Source: Parus major (taxonomy: Eukaryota; Chordata; Aves; Passeriformes; Paridae). Taken from it: a stretch of DNA of 64,000 nt. Positions 41,056 through 53,893 of the stretch are shown here, in pieces. Made by a program: the position numbers and the translations under genes. Each line of letters starts with the position of its first letter. Position 1 is the first letter of the stretch. Location: the NCBI RefSeq assembly GCF_001522545.3, contig NC_031768.1, positions 97,523,781 through 97,587,780 of the forward strand, read 5' to 3'. Under the pieces are notes generated by a model. That model was given only the letters and a program-made list of their open reading frames with translations, did not search any database and was not told the DNA's origin.

Positions 41056-41096
41056 TCACATAAGAAACAAGACTTACTGTTTCTTTTCTTATGTGA
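41056..41096. other. Hairpin, 12-bp perfect stem, 17-nt loop
   Basis: TCACATAAGAAA (41056-41067) is the exact reverse complement of 41085-41096. AACA/TGTT pairing inside the loop could lengthen the stem with a bulge. Confidence 0.75.
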
Positions 41097-41352
41097 TATG
41101 AAGAGCTGTTATTAGGACTGTTTCACATTTTAACTGGACAAGAGGAAGCAGTCCCACAATCTGTGGGCAATCATCAGTTCCACTGAAGACAAATAAAAAA
41201 TTTTGCATCAGAAATGTCTGCTTGCCGCTCCTCTAATCACACACTGAACCTACTGAAGCATCAAATCTTCTTTGGGCATTTTCCACTACACCCAGTGAAT
41301 GTCCCACCCCCTTAAGACATCTCCACATCAAAACAAAGGTTTGACAATACCT

Positions 41353-41398
41353 CAAAAAAAACAAAACAAAAAAAAACCAAAAAAACAACCCCAACCAA
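41353..41398 (+). repeat. A-rich low-complexity tract (AAAAC/CCAAA)
   Basis: An irregular A-rich run with C interruptions, similar in composition to 6281-6323. No element that ends in it was recognised. Confidence 0.8.
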
Positions 41399-44300
41399 AG
41401 CCAAACACTGTTTTAACTTCAAGAATTTCTATTATTATTGACTTTAAAAAATAAAAAAATATTGTGTACTGTGTGGTGTTAATACCTTTTCTGGGACAGC
41501 AGCACAACTCAAGCTGGTTCAGCCCTCAGTGCTCTGCACACCACCTGTTACAAAATCCATTAACCAAATGTGTTGACAGCCTCGGGTACCATGCTGGCTG
41601 TCAGTGCCAAAAGGATATTCCTACAGCAACCCCCATGTCCAAAATTAACATTTTTGCTACAGAGTTATCCTTATTCTATCCCTAGGTGTACTAGTGGATT
41701 TAAAAAAACAGAAAAGTTTTAGAGGTATTTTCATTTGAGATTGATAGAGAAGCTCCAAAACCAAAATCAAATTTTTAGACCCAAGGAAAAAATCAGTATG
41801 GAGAAATAAATTTGCTTGGAGACAAGATAGCTCTGCTCCAATTTCAAAGAAAAGATCATAGTAGTCTGTTCCTTGCACAGCAGACCCTAGAGCATCACTC
41901 AGCACTCACAAGTCCATATTACACACTAGCTAAAAAGAATTAAACTACATGCCTATTTTTCAGTGAGCATGCATTTTCAAAAACTATCATTATACCTGTT
42001 GCCTTGGTTCAATTGAACAAATTAAGATTTAGAAAATAGTGATCTCTTGATACTTATAAAGATCATTTAAGGAGATTACAGACATGTAATTTGGTGGGTA
42101 CTTTTAACAATCTGAAATTATTAACAATTGTGCAGTCTATAGCACATAAATGACTTTTTTCTTTGCACTCATTGCTGGTGGGGAACATTCTATCTTCAAG
42201 GTTAAACTACCTAATAATACAAATTTTACTGTAGTTTTAATATCATTCCTCTAGTAGACATGTAGATGAGTAATGCATATAAACTTAAAGGGAAATTGGC
42301 AAAGGAAAAGTCATCAATAAGGTTTAGGAGAGATGAAGCTTGTTTTGAATGTGTTGACAGATATGAATAATTTTGGGATTGGCTGAATAAAAATGACATT
42401 GTTTACTCATTAATTCACAGCCTAAGTAGGCACATAGAGACCCAAACAGAGCTGAAGATACCATGGTTTTACTTTTGAGAGAAACCAGTTAGCAAAACTC
42501 AGAAATAAAAGCAATTTAGTGGAATCAGGAAGTGTTAAGACATTTCAAAAATAGAGAACTGTAATAGTGCATTCCCCCAGGAAAATTTTTGTACGTGGTA
42601 AGTTCTAACTGCATGAATTAGACATGTGATTCCATGAAGATCCATTTAGTAATCCTAGATATCCATTTCCTCATCTACACTGACATTTTGGTCAGTATGA
42701 AGCATCAGTAAGTGCTATCAGAATAAGGCTTGGAACATATCCAGACCTAGCCAATCATTACACACAAAGCTGAAAATATTAGTACTTGGAAATTGCCTTA
42801 TCACTAATTTATCTTTATGAGTAAAATTATAGTCAAAGACTTGTGGTTGCTCTAAATTAGGACAAGCAAAGAGACAATCACAAGTGAGTAAGATCACCAT
42901 GAAGCTACTGAAATTTGTTGCAATATAAGAAACAAAATATTAATATATCAATATCCTACTTAGAATCAATGCTCAGTGTCTTTATAGCTATACAGAAAAT
43001 ATTTTCCTCCTAAGAAATCCAAACTGATGGTACTAAACAAACTGTTTCTTAGTTTTTGAGTATGAGATCACTTGAAAATATCTAAGACTCATCAAAATAT
43101 TAATTGAAAGAATGCAGGTAAGCTACCAAAGTTATTTTTCATTAAGTCACCTATAACCAAAATATTTCTTACACAGCATATCCTTTCCTGCAGGTTCAAA
43201 GCAACTATTTTAATCTTTTGCACATGTATACAATATTCAGAGTGGCAAATAATTTTCATCAGCCTCATGCAATTCCATGGATACTTAAAGCTTATGAAAC
43301 GTGAAGGCTGATGCATATCTCCTTTTGGTCCTTTATATGGGACACTCATATGACTTTCAGTAACAAACCCTTGTAGATACTCCTCATACTACAGCTTTTC
43401 TGATTTAAATACAGAATTTCAAGTGTACTATTTTTCTTTTTCCTAAAGCATCCTCCTGGCACTTCTTCCTGCAGCACAAAAATACCTGAACATCCTTTAA
43501 AAGATAATTTGTGCTGTGTTTGAAAATTTGACAGCCTTTAAAAAAGGAGAATTTTTTCCAAGTCAGGGGCACAAATCAACATGTAGATTTTTATTTTTTT
43601 TCACACATGCCTTTCTCAAAATAGAGGTTTGTAACATATTACTTAAAAAGGAACTACACAATTCCAAAGGGAAACGATAACTGGAGATGTTAATAGTTGT
43701 GTTGAAGAGCAAGGAAGAGGAAGGATTTTATTTTAGGGTTGCTGGCCTTCATTCTGCAGTTCATCTACCCTCACAGGCATAAAATTATAGGTTGATTTCA
43801 AACAGTAGAAAGTTGATGAGCCACCCTGTGTTGTAAGTGGCCTCTACTGAAGATAGCCCTTTATGGTGACTACAGGTTTTTTATCCACAGCACAGGATAA
43901 AGCTCTGTTCAAACCCTGCAGATCAGTGCCTGTTATGCAACACATGATTAAGCAGTATATTCAGCCTGAAGAAGCTTATGCTCACAAAAAGCTCCCTGCA
44001 GATCTCAAAGCAGCTGAACTTCTGCTGGTGTCTTAAGAAAAATCACACACCTGAAAAAACACAATGGATCTGATTTCAGGCTTGAGGCTCCATGTGTTAA
44101 AATATATTGTCTTCCCAAGCCTTCTGTTTTTGTACTTGTAACTCAGCTTCAGAACAGTGTTTAAGTAAAATAAAAGCAAACAGAAAATGGGCTTTCTCAG
44201 AATGTATAATAAAGAACCTCATAAAATTTCTAGTTGAAAATGAGACAGCAAACTCTTCCAAGAGTTTCAGTCCACAGAAAATAGAATTGGACTGGAGGTT

Positions 44301-45397
44301 CCCTGAAGGCCTTCATTCAAAATCCTGCTTTGAAAAAATAAAAGCTTTCATATAAAGGGTATAAGACAACAAACAAGGACACAGGTATACATTCCTCTAC
44401 ACTGAGTACCCAGGAAATTGTCACAACTATTCTTTACATGAATTTAGCTTCCTCAAATATATGCTATACATCCTGCACTCCTAAAGCATTCACACAGCTA
44501 AAATTTTGCATTCAGCCTTTGCAACACATATACAAAACATCTAAATTCTTTTCTGAATTTCATACTATCCAGTATATATGCAACTATTATTATAGAAGCT
44601 AAATAGTGTCTCACTGCAGTTCCTGGTGAGCATTCTGACAGCCTCCTGGCAAAATGAACACAGTGCAGCTTGTCTAGATACAGGGTGTAGCTGGAGTGAG
44701 GGGAGCCTCTGGATCAAGCACAAAGCCAGAATTCCAACCACACAGCCCTGATTAAGCACAGCTCACACAGGTTGCTGATACCATGTGACAAGTTTACTCC
44801 CAGCTCATCGGTTCCTTTGTCTTCTGGGTTTGTGTGCCTCACTGGTGTACCACTATCAGGACATGATGAAATTACTGACTACATGTTTCATTTTCTCCTT
44901 TTCTATGGGATTCATTGGCTGTCCAATGGAAAGACACCTTCTGCCTCTGATTGATGTGAAAACCTCACTAAATATATCTGCCAGCACTGAGCAGCATTGC
45001 TTAGGTAATAGAAAAATATAGAAAAAAAATTGTTCTTTAAAGTCTATCAAAAGGACAACACTTCCCCATGTCTTTTCTGACAGCAGATCTTTCCTACAGG
45101 TCTCCTTCAAGAAAAGGAATCTTGGTAAGTCTCCTTTTATCCACATGAGGATGACAACTGTATTTTAAATTAGTTGCAACAGAGTTGAACTACAGTGTGA
45201 AGAGGCTGAAGATAAATATGTTTTCATATCTGCCTCATGATGATACTGGAGACTATTCATTCCAACAAGGTCAACAAGACATGAGTGGCAGGCCAAAGAA
45301 AAGGGACAACCCGGGGCAGCTTTGCAATCTTGGCTACAAAGAAAGCCTCCAGCCCAGGAAGACCAAATAACCAAAGACCCACTGTGCTCCAAAAGAC

Positions 45398-45440
45398 ATA
45401 TATCTTATATATAAATATATATAAATATATATATAAAAAT
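45398..45440. repeat. AT microsatellite-like tract
   Basis: Interrupted TATATAAATATATA units over about 43 bp. A chance frame at 45285-45776 reads straight through it (Tyr/Ile-rich), which argues against that frame being a protein. Confidence 0.85.
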
Positions 45441-46144
45441 TTGAATTTTCACTCTGTTTTTTCCCATCAGGTGTCCATCAGACACAGTCCCACAGCATAT
45501 GAATCCAACCATGCACTTCACCAGGCAAATAAAGCAAGTGCAGAGTCACAGGGAAGTGACAGCACAGACACATCTCTCTGGAAGGGTAATGCAGCTTCTG
45601 CCTTTTCCTCCCCCTGTAGTCATTCTCCATTGATCCTCAGCCCCAAATTTGCACTGGTTTGGAGCTGCTACTCCTGCTGCTACCATCAGAACCACATGCT
45701 TAATGCAGTCACCCTCAGGAATCTGAAGAGGCAGAGGAGCTACTTGCCCAGAGAAGATTATAGATCTCCCAAATAAATAATTTTTCAGATAATTGAAGAC
45801 TTGAGGTCACCTACATTTTTTTAGGTTGATCAGGAGCACCGACTACATGCATTTCAAAACATAAGTACAGCACATTTGGAAAGGAAGCATGGGAGCTTAC
45901 TTACATTTGGGGAATTTGCTGACAGCATCACAGAAGCACAGGAGCAGGTCAGCCCACCAGCACAGATGAACTGGGAGTGAGAGGAGCCCCAGCAAATGCA
46001 AAACCATCACCAAGAGGGCACTGTCCCAGGGAATTTGAGCTGAGCAGGACAGATAACAGCAGATCTAGTGATGACCAGGCAGCCAGTTTTGAGACCAACC
46101 CCAGAAGACAAACCAACAGCTCAGGAACAGAACTGGGCACAGGC

Positions 46145-47106
46145 ATGGTTTCCTCCACATCCAGCAGAGCCTGTCCCTGGCAGCTTCAAAGATGGGTGTG
46201 AGTGCCACTGGCCAAGGCTGGGCCAATTAGAAAAGGTGGTAACATCTCTGTGATAACAGATTTAAGAAGAAAACAAAAAGTTGCTGCACACTTGTAATTG
46301 CAGCAGGAGAAGAGTGGAGAGAGAACATGTGGGAGGAACATCTCTGCAGACACCAAGGTCACTGGAGAAGGAGGGAAAGGGGGTGCTCCAGGTGCCAGAG
46401 CCGAGATTCCCCTGCAGTTCATGGTGAAGACAATGGAGAAGCAGCTGTGCCCCTGCAGCCCACGGAGATCCATGGGGGATGCAGAGATCCACCCACAGCC
46501 TGTGGAGGCAGCCCCCAGCAGAGTGGGTGAATGCCTGGAGGAGGCTGTGAGCCCGTGGGAGACCTGTGGAGAGAGGGACCCTGCTCCTGTGCTGGAGCAG
46601 CCTGTGCCTGAAGGATTGCACCCCATGGAAGAGTGACCCACCTCGCAGCAGTTTGGGCAGGACTGTTGCCCATGGGATGTCATCACACTGGAGCAGTTCA
46701 TGAAGAAATGTCTCCCCCAGGAAGGACCCCACAGTGGAGCAGGGGAAGGACTCCTCTCCCTGAGCAGCAGAAATGTGATGAACTGGCCTTAAGCTCCATT
46801 TCTCCCTGGACTGTTGTTGGGAGGATGTAGAGTTGGAAAGGAGGGTGGGCTGGGGGAAAGATGTTTTTAAGGGTCTCACTTTACTTTTCATTAACCATGC
46901 TCTAATTTTTATAGTAATCAATGCAATTAATATCTCTAAGCTGAGCCTGTTTTCCCCATGGCAGTATTTGGTGAGTGAATTCTCCTGGTCCTTATCCAAA
47001 ACTATGAACCCTTTGTTAAATTTTCTCTACCCTGTCCAGCTGCAGAGTGGAGTGAGAGAGCAGCTTGGGTGGGTGCCTGGCACCTGGCCTGGTGCACAGT
47101 GAGACT
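46145..47106 (+). mobile_element. Avian ERV LTR fragment (solo or truncated)
   Basis: This is a GC-rich LTR I recognise from passerine genomes, in sense orientation. A U3 remnant (GGCCAAGGCTGGGCCAATTA) runs into TGATAACA and the TATA-like TTTAAGAAG (46256-46269). Then comes a long transcribed part made of related units with GGAGCAG, CCCACGG/CCCATGG and ACCCCA words. A run CTTTACTTTTCATTAACC leads to a decayed poly(A)-signal region near 46915. A U5-like end follows (CTGTTTTCCCCATGGCAGTA, GGTGAGTGAATTCTCCTGGT, CTACCCTGTCCAGCTG, GGGTGCCTGGCACC). The 5' edge is uncertain: the first part of U3 as I remember it is missing or too diverged. I see no gag, pol or env next to it, nor a second LTR. The 245-codon minus-strand frame at 46262-46999 is an antisense shadow of this LTR. 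The family name should be settled by a library search. Confidence 0.82.
46256..46269 (+). promoter_or_regulatory. LTR TATA-like element
   Basis: AACAGATTTAAGAAG-type core. The family consensus as I remember it is ATATTTAAG, so the box here carries substitutions and is probably weakened. Confidence 0.45.
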
Positions 47107-47400
47107 GTGGCACAATTCTTAAAGTATTTACAGGCAAGTAAGGGACTAAGCACAGCATTGGGCTCTAGGGAAAGAGGGAGACCCCACCCCTCAGATAGAC
47201 TCAGCAACTCATCTATTGTAATATAGTGTAAGGACCAAAATATACATCTCTTCTGCTTTTATGATTCCAGCTTTGTACACAGTCAACACCTTTGTTTCCA
47301 TTTGTATTAATCCTGGCTTTCCTTCTTCCTCTCCCACTTATTATATTGAGAATAAAGTCTTGGAAAAAAACCCAAAACAAAACAGTGAAGAAAAAAAAAA
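47107..47400 (+). other. Possible retroposed segment with AATAAA and A-rich tail
   Basis: Directly after the LTR comes a moderately GC-balanced segment ending in AATAAA (47351-47356). About 10 nt later an A-rich tract begins (47363-47400, interrupted by CCC and GTG). Poly(A) signal plus A-rich tail is the hallmark of a retroposed transcript, such as a processed pseudogene or a read-through copy. I do not recognise the body, and no coding frame of note is present. It could also be part of the ERV or chance. Confidence 0.35.
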
Positions 47401-47409
47401 TATCCTTCA

Positions 47410-49185
47410 ATTTGTTAACCTAAAATTAATTTTCAAGTTTGACTTTTATTTTATAAAATAAAATAAGCACAGATTTCAGGCTAGGAAAGATTGTTCAAGA
47501 AATTAACTCACCTCAACCATCTGGGACTGGTCAAGGCAATCAGTCCTTAAAGCTTTTCTCATCCTTGCTGAATTTTCAAGCCATTATTTTAAAACTGCTC
47601 CTCCTGTGGGAAAAGCCAAGGCATCTGGGTGCACCTGGCACTTTCCCAGGTGTGGAAAGGGGGCCACCAAGCTCTAGGGACTTTCTTGTTTAAGTTTTCA
47701 CATTTGTCCCAGAAACCTTGGAGCTATCTTTCAAGGGACAGGGATAGGGTGCCCCATCTTGTTCTGTCTTGTTTCTCCCTGCTCAGGCTGGTCCTTGCCA
47801 GCTGCCAGAGGAGCAAAGACATGCCACAGCTTTTAATATCTGGTGAAGAGAAGCAGCAAGGTCAAGCTGGGCTTTGCTCAAACCCCACTGGCCCCATGGA
47901 GGGAGCAGGAAGGGGAAAGAGCAGGGCTGTCACTGTTGTTGTAGCCTCACATCTATCACGTGTGGCTGACCCAGGCAGGACAAGACACAGCAGTCCCAAA
48001 AATGAGCAGACTACCCCTCTTCTCTCAGCTTCTGTCCTCGTAGTCAAAAGCCCAGTGCCTCCAAGGTGGGAGAGAGATGGGGATGCTTCAAGGTAAAACA
48101 GCAAATAAACAAAAAGTCTCACTAAGAAACAAGGCTTTAAGGACTCTCCCATTTTATGGTAGGCTTGCCCTGCACCTGTGGTCTTTACTGACCTTTCCAC
48201 TTATTCACAGTCCTGCAGATGGTGATTAAGTGTTTACTAGGAGCTTTATCAGAATGCTACACATGTAGACAGTGATGGCTTCATGCATACAAAGTGCACC
48301 AGTACCATCAGAAGCTGGTGAAGTGTTTTTGTATCAGCAACTGCATTGCATGGCATACTGGTGCTCTGCTGCAATTTAACTGCTTCCCATTATATTAAAC
48401 ACACAATATGGTAAAACCTCACCCCACACTTCCAACTGAAAATAAATGCTTTTCACACCTCATCTGTGGACTGTTTTTGCTTAGTCCCACACTTGCCTCT
48501 CTCCCATTCCTTCTGTCTCTTTAAAATGTGTGTAGCTCTCCATAGCTGTGGAGGTAGGGTGACAAAACACAGGCTGAATTTTATGCAAGTTTTCTGAAAG
48601 CTTTCAGGTCACAAGCTATGAATGTTTTTTAAGCAGTTAGTCTACCCACTGTGATATGAGCTATCAGATGCCGACAGTAGGACAGTTTGCAGAACTAATT
48701 ATGTATGATAGCACCTGTAAGGAGTGCTGTAAGGAGCTTTTTAAGAGTAAGGAAGTTTGAAGCATTTCTTGCTAACTCCTTTTGACAGCTGGTGTCTGTA
48801 GTGTGCTGTTTTTCCAATGTATGGGTTTCAGAATCACTAATTCAATCAAGGTAGGAAATTATCTCTGTTCAAAGGTTACATTTTGTTAGGTAGGTACAGT
48901 TTATCTAGTAATTTGCAACAATAATCAAAACAGATTTTCACAAGGATTAATTTGAAAACAATTCTTGAAGCTCTACCTTAGTTCTTTCTTTGCAATTAAG
49001 TTACTGTTTTCTAACCATGAACACTCCTTGAGATTCTGAGTTTATCTAGGCTTTCGCTCAACCATGTTGTCAAGCAAAGCAGATTATCCAAGCAAAATCA
49101 AATCTTTACTATCTTAGGAAAATTAAACCTATAAGGGGTCTGTAAGCAGAGTTCTTTGAAAACAAACAGCCAGCTGAACCAAGTA
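47410..49185. other. Unclassified stretch, GC-richer at 47600-48100
   Basis: 47629-48096 (plus) and 47862-48200 (minus) are overlapping open frames in a GC-richer patch, neither with a recognisable domain. An unrecognised diverged repeat is possible. 48715-48738 is a 12-bp tandem duplication (CTGTAAGGAGTG, last two bases differing in the second copy). The rest is AT-rich unique sequence. Confidence 0.45.
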
Positions 49186-49189
49186 CTGC

Positions 49190-49978
49190 AGCCCATGTGC
49201 TGGAAGGAAACAATGCCGTCCTGAGGCACCTGGGCAGGCCTGAGGGCTGGGCCCACGCAAACTTCAATAATTCAGGGGCCACATGCAGGGTCCTGCACCT
49301 GGGTCAGGCCAGCCCCAGGCATGATTTCAGGCTGGCTGTGCCTGTGTGCGAATGGAAAGCTCAGCACCACCCCACAGAGTGCACTGGCAGCCCAGAAAGC
49401 CATCCACATCCTGGGCTGCACCAAAAGCAGCGTGGCCAGCAGGGCAAAGGAGGGGATTCTGCACCTCTGCTTGGCTCTGCTGAGACCCCACCACCAACCT
49501 TGTGGTCCCCAGCACAAGAAAGACATGGATCTATTGGAACGAGTCCAGAGGAAGGACACAAAGCTGATGAGAGGACTGGAACACCTCTCCTGTGAAGAAA
49601 GGGTGAGAGAGCTGGGGCTGTAACCTCTGGAGAAGAGAAGGCTCTGAGGAGATGTCATAGAACCTTCCAGTACCTAAAGGAGCCTACAGGAGGGACAGAA
49701 AAGAGACTTTTTACAAGTGCAGGTAGTGACAAGGGAGAACACCTTTATAAGCAGAAGAAGGTTAGGTACAGATTAGGCTAAATTTAGATATTAGGAAGAA
49801 ATCCTTTTGTGAGTGTGGGGAGACACTGGAACAGATTTCCCAGAGAGGTTATGGACTCCTCATACCTGGAGGTATTTCAGGCCAGGCTCTAAAATACCTG
49901 ATTTAGCAGGTCAGCACGGCAGGGGGATTGTAGCTGGTTGATCTGTGAGGTCCCTTCCAACCCAAACTATTCTCTGAG
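49190..49978 (+). mobile_element. CR1 LINE 3' fragment with RT C-terminus remnant
   Basis: The best preserved CR1 in the window. 49197-49320 reads as a degraded RLERWAHAN...CKVLHLG motif, seen as GRPEGWAHAN...CRVLHLG. After a frameshift, 49321-49623 reads as the RT C-terminus with the CR1 landmarks ALAAQKA, ILGCTKSSVASRAKE, LLERVQRK and MRGLEHLSCEERVRELGL, then a stop at the normal end of the CR1 ORF2 frame. The 3' UTR follows (TTAGGAAGAAATCC, CACTGGAACAG, TTTCCCAGAGAGGTTATGGA, GAGGTCCCTTCCAACCC). It ends near ATTCTCTGAGAC, a decayed ATTCTATGA end. Strongly 5'-truncated and frame-broken, so inactive. Confidence 0.96.
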
Positions 49979-52900
49979 ACACAAAATGAGTCATTTCTGT
50001 AGTGTAGATTGAACATGCCAAGGACAGGCAGATGGTTCAAACAAGTTTCAATACCCTGTAGTATAAAACTTTCATCTAAACCCACAGATTGTTAATTCAA
50101 TAAGTAGTTTGTCTTGTCCCTATTAATTTATACATGCATATTATTTGACACACGTTGATCTGCAGTAGATTAGTAAAGAGACATCAGCATTCTCCTTCCC
50201 TAGCATGCAAAATTCCTACATTAGAATAAGAAAAAAAAAAAAGAATAGCCCGGTCATCACATTCCAGAATTGAGTAGACCTGAGATGTAGAGAAATGTGT
50301 GACATCTATATCAATTTTAAAAATGCAGTAGTGATGTAATATTACTGACAAATTTGCAATTCATATAGTTTTGCTTGAACAAGGGCAGGAGTAAACCCAG
50401 TTTTTCACCTAGTGAAAGCACAATATATTACTTGCAAATTAGAAAGGCTTTATGTATGTTTTCAAATACAGCAGATCTATCAGGTCCACCAGAAGCACTC
50501 ATCAGAGAAGCCCAAGATGCTGATTTTAATCACTTTCACTTTTGCTAGTCCGTCAGCACTTCAGCCTCAAGGCTGAACCACTTCAAGGTCACTCACTCAG
50601 TAACTCATTGTCAGTTGTTAATTACTTGTCTGCTTTGGAAGTTTATGACACCTGGGTTTATAGAAGATTTTATTTTAGAAAATATTCCACTACACTTTGA
50701 CTTCAATATGTTTATTGTAATCATATTGTTTGCATAATTGGCATAGTGTTAGCAGTTGATTTTCATCAGAATAAAATATCCAAAAGCAGGTTAAAGTCTT
50801 AAGAATTTTAAAATTTAACAATTTAGTGAGGTGAAAGCATGTATTTTTTAATAAGTAGATTTTCTGTAAGAAAAACCATAGCTGCAGGTTTTCAGGATAG
50901 TGCCCTTACCATCCTTTAAGTCATTTCACATATTAATTTTAATTTACATGTCTGCAAGGTAGATGTTAAAGAATTTTGCACCATGCCATAAAAAACAAAA
51001 TTAAAAAGGATCAATGCACATCTTATACTCAGTAAGATGAGATATTACAAATGGAAATCACTTGCTACATATAGAATTGTTAAAGATCAGCTTGCATGTA
51101 CCTTCTTACTGACAACCAACTTTGAAATGTCATCAGCAGCTTAAGTTTGCTCTCCTTTTTCTGCAGTTATCAGTTATTGCCTTCTTATGAGAAAAGTCAC
51201 ATGAATCCAAAGCAAGATAATTTCCTTTTCTGTCCTAGCTTCTTTTTGTTGTGGTTGATATGATCTCAAAAGAATAGAAACTCACCTATTTTTACCCATT
51301 GCACACCCACATTTCTTGTCTATGCAGAGGATTTGCATGTCCAAGAGCCATTTCACTAAAATTGTGTTGATGTGCTTGGCCAGGTCAGCCCAAAGGGTCC
51401 ATTAATATTTTCCCTGCGAGAGTCAACATCCTTAATAAAGTAAATGGACATCCTGCTTTTCCAAAGCTGACCAGAGGTATGAGACGGAGGACTTGGCAGC
51501 AAGAGCTGAATTGGCTTGGGAAGAAGAGTGAGACTCCCACTCCCAGTTTGGGATATATTTTACTTCATTGGGACTGTAGCAACTTCCTTTCTCCTCGTTC
51601 CTCATAATTGGCAGCAATATTCAAAATGAACCACTATTTTTTCTTATGCTTCTTCCCCCCTAGATGGGTTAGTTTGCTGATCCCAGTGCTGGGAGTCCCA
51701 GCAGCTTCAGCCAACCCAACCTCATGAATATAAGGAAATTAGCACAGATGCCTTCACCTTCTAAAGCCTAGTCCATGCCTGAAGTGTGTTAAACTGGCCA
51801 AATGAAGGAGAAATAAAAACTAGAAATGCTCTTGAGCACCTGGCATCCTCAGAGCCCTTTCCAGAATGCAGCTCCAGAGGGCTGACAAGGAGGGGTGGTT
51901 TGCAGGCATCACTGTTAAAAACAACTCTCTCCTGCAGCAGCCTGCCCTACCACTGCTCACAATAGAAGGGCTGTGATGTCTTTCTACTTCTCCCAAATCC
52001 AGTTTTACCTAGGAATTTACCAGCTTTGGATAAATCTACCCACAAGGAAAAAGTGAGCCAACTTTTTATTTCCATCACAGACCAGCTGTAACTGAATCAT
52101 AGCTGAAAAGCTACAGAAAAAGTAACCGAAGAACAAGTGCTTTTGTAGGTTGTCTTAAGTGCTGCTCTACAATTACTCCAGTCTTCAAAGTAACTGAGCT
52201 TTGATTTGAATTTTTTACATCAAGAGGAGCTTCCAATAATACTAATAACTGAGATCTTAAAAGTTACTCAAAATGGCTTCTCACTTCCTCATTTAAATGC
52301 ATTAAGAATGAGTTTTGTTTCCCATTAATATTTTTTTAGTGCCAGATTTCTGTTCCTGTTCTTACAGAGCAAGGTGGCAGTCAAACCCCTTTCAATAATT
52401 ACTCAGGAAAAGCAGAATTCAGGGCTGCCAATAGCATTATTTCTTCAGCATGACAGAATAAAGGCAGTCCAGATAGTACTAAGCAAACACATATGACAGC
52501 ACTATCAATCCCCTTTTCTTCCCTTTAAAGAAATAAATAAAAAAAAAGCTAAAGCTCTAAATCTGTTAACTATAGATGTGACTATTACCAGCTGCAAGTA
52601 TAGTACTGTGAAAGGAAATAGTAACTGCATAATTTTAATGATTTATATTTTATAGACACAGCACTGTGTAAAAAATTATTACAGATTTTGGTAGTCTCAG
52701 TGTATTGCATATGAAGGAAGTAAGAAGAAGTTGATACCAGTGGCATTCTTTCCTAGTTGAATCTTGAAATATTTATTTTTTTTAAAAAGTCCTGGGGTCC
52801 AGTGCTTCTAAAATGAAAAACTAACTTGGTTAATATTTAATTAGATGAGAGAAATATTATTTTAAAATGCAAAAAGGCCTTTAATCTTTTGGGTTCCCAT

Positions 52901-53871
52901 TTTGGTAAATACTATTTGATTACCTATCAAGAACTGAGCTACTGATAATCTGAATATTTTAGAGAATTTAGATCCTTTAAGGCCAGCATCATACCTAGGC
53001 AAGCTCAAAAGTGCGGGTGTCTGAATATCTTCAATTTATTTTGTAAAAGTAGCAAATCTTATGTAAATAGTGCTAGTGGTACCAAATATTTCCCCCCTAA
53101 GCTCTGCTCCAGCTGACACCAGGACTGAGAGGAATCCTGTTTAAATCCTAATCTCTTTTCCAAGAGCCAGGGTAAGGCAGAGACAAGAAGCACTGAGGAG
53201 CCAGGCAGTGCACTCCCCAGCTAGCAGAGGGGCACAAGGTGTGTAATGCTTCCAGAGAGAAAAGCAAGAAGGCAGCTCCTAATCAGGGCTGGGTGGTGAG
53301 GTACACGCTCTAATCAATACATCTGAATGAGCATTTTCTTGTGCACAATGAAATAAACATCTTGTCTGCTTTCCCCTTTCAGCTCAGTCTCTCCCTTTCT
53401 GGGTTTCAAATTCAAGGAGCTTTCTTCCCTTGTCAAAGCTTAATTATATCCCCTCAGTTGTTTATCACAGTTGGTGAGAAGTGATCAGAAAGAGTAGCAG
53501 ATATGAATAAGAAATCCCTGGAATACAAGGTAAACTGTGGAGTCTGTTACATTTTAGAAGAAAAGAAATTTCAAATGAGCCCACTTAGGGTTAACACTGG
53601 CAGGTTTTGCATCTTCTTTTCCCACTCTCAGCTGTATGTTCTTTTAAATAGGGCATCCACTGAAATAGCTCAAGACTGAAGTTCCCACTGAAACCATGAG
53701 GGACTGGGGGAAGATGGATACTGCACGTATTTCAGAACATTATCTGACAAGATGGTTGCAATTTGTTCAATCCTTCAGACACAACTTTTCCTCACAAACT
53801 GGAGAACAAATGCAGAAAAACAGATTACCACTACTTGTTTCCCAGCCTTGAACAACAAGCAGATGAGCTGA

Positions 53872-53893
53872 TCTATTGAAAATCTATTGAAAA
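53872..53893 (+). repeat. Tandem duplication, 11 bp x 2
   Basis: TCTATTGAAAA repeated twice without mismatch. Confidence 0.85.

Larger units (their letters stand above)
36660..46140. other. Unique non-coding stretch
   Basis: No gene or repeat family recognised over 9.5 kb. 38300-38640 is repeat-free and rich in homeodomain-like TAAT words, so it is a candidate conserved non-coding element, but that cannot be tested here. Open frames at 40132-40341, 44856-45146 and 45285-45776 have no recognisable domain. 45900-46140 is GC-richer and may be an unrecognised extension of the adjoining LTR. Confidence 0.5.

Noticed and set aside
45285..45776. 163-codon plus-strand frame
   Set aside because: It reads through an AT microsatellite, has no domain, and its composition changes abruptly along its length.
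47629..48200. Overlapping 155- and 112-codon frames on opposite strands
   Set aside because: A GC-rich patch gives few stops in several frames; no recognisable domain.
49197..49595. 132-codon frame as a gene
   Set aside because: Only its start matches CR1 RT; after the frameshift the real CR1 frame is 49321-49623. It is a dead retrotransposon, not a gene.
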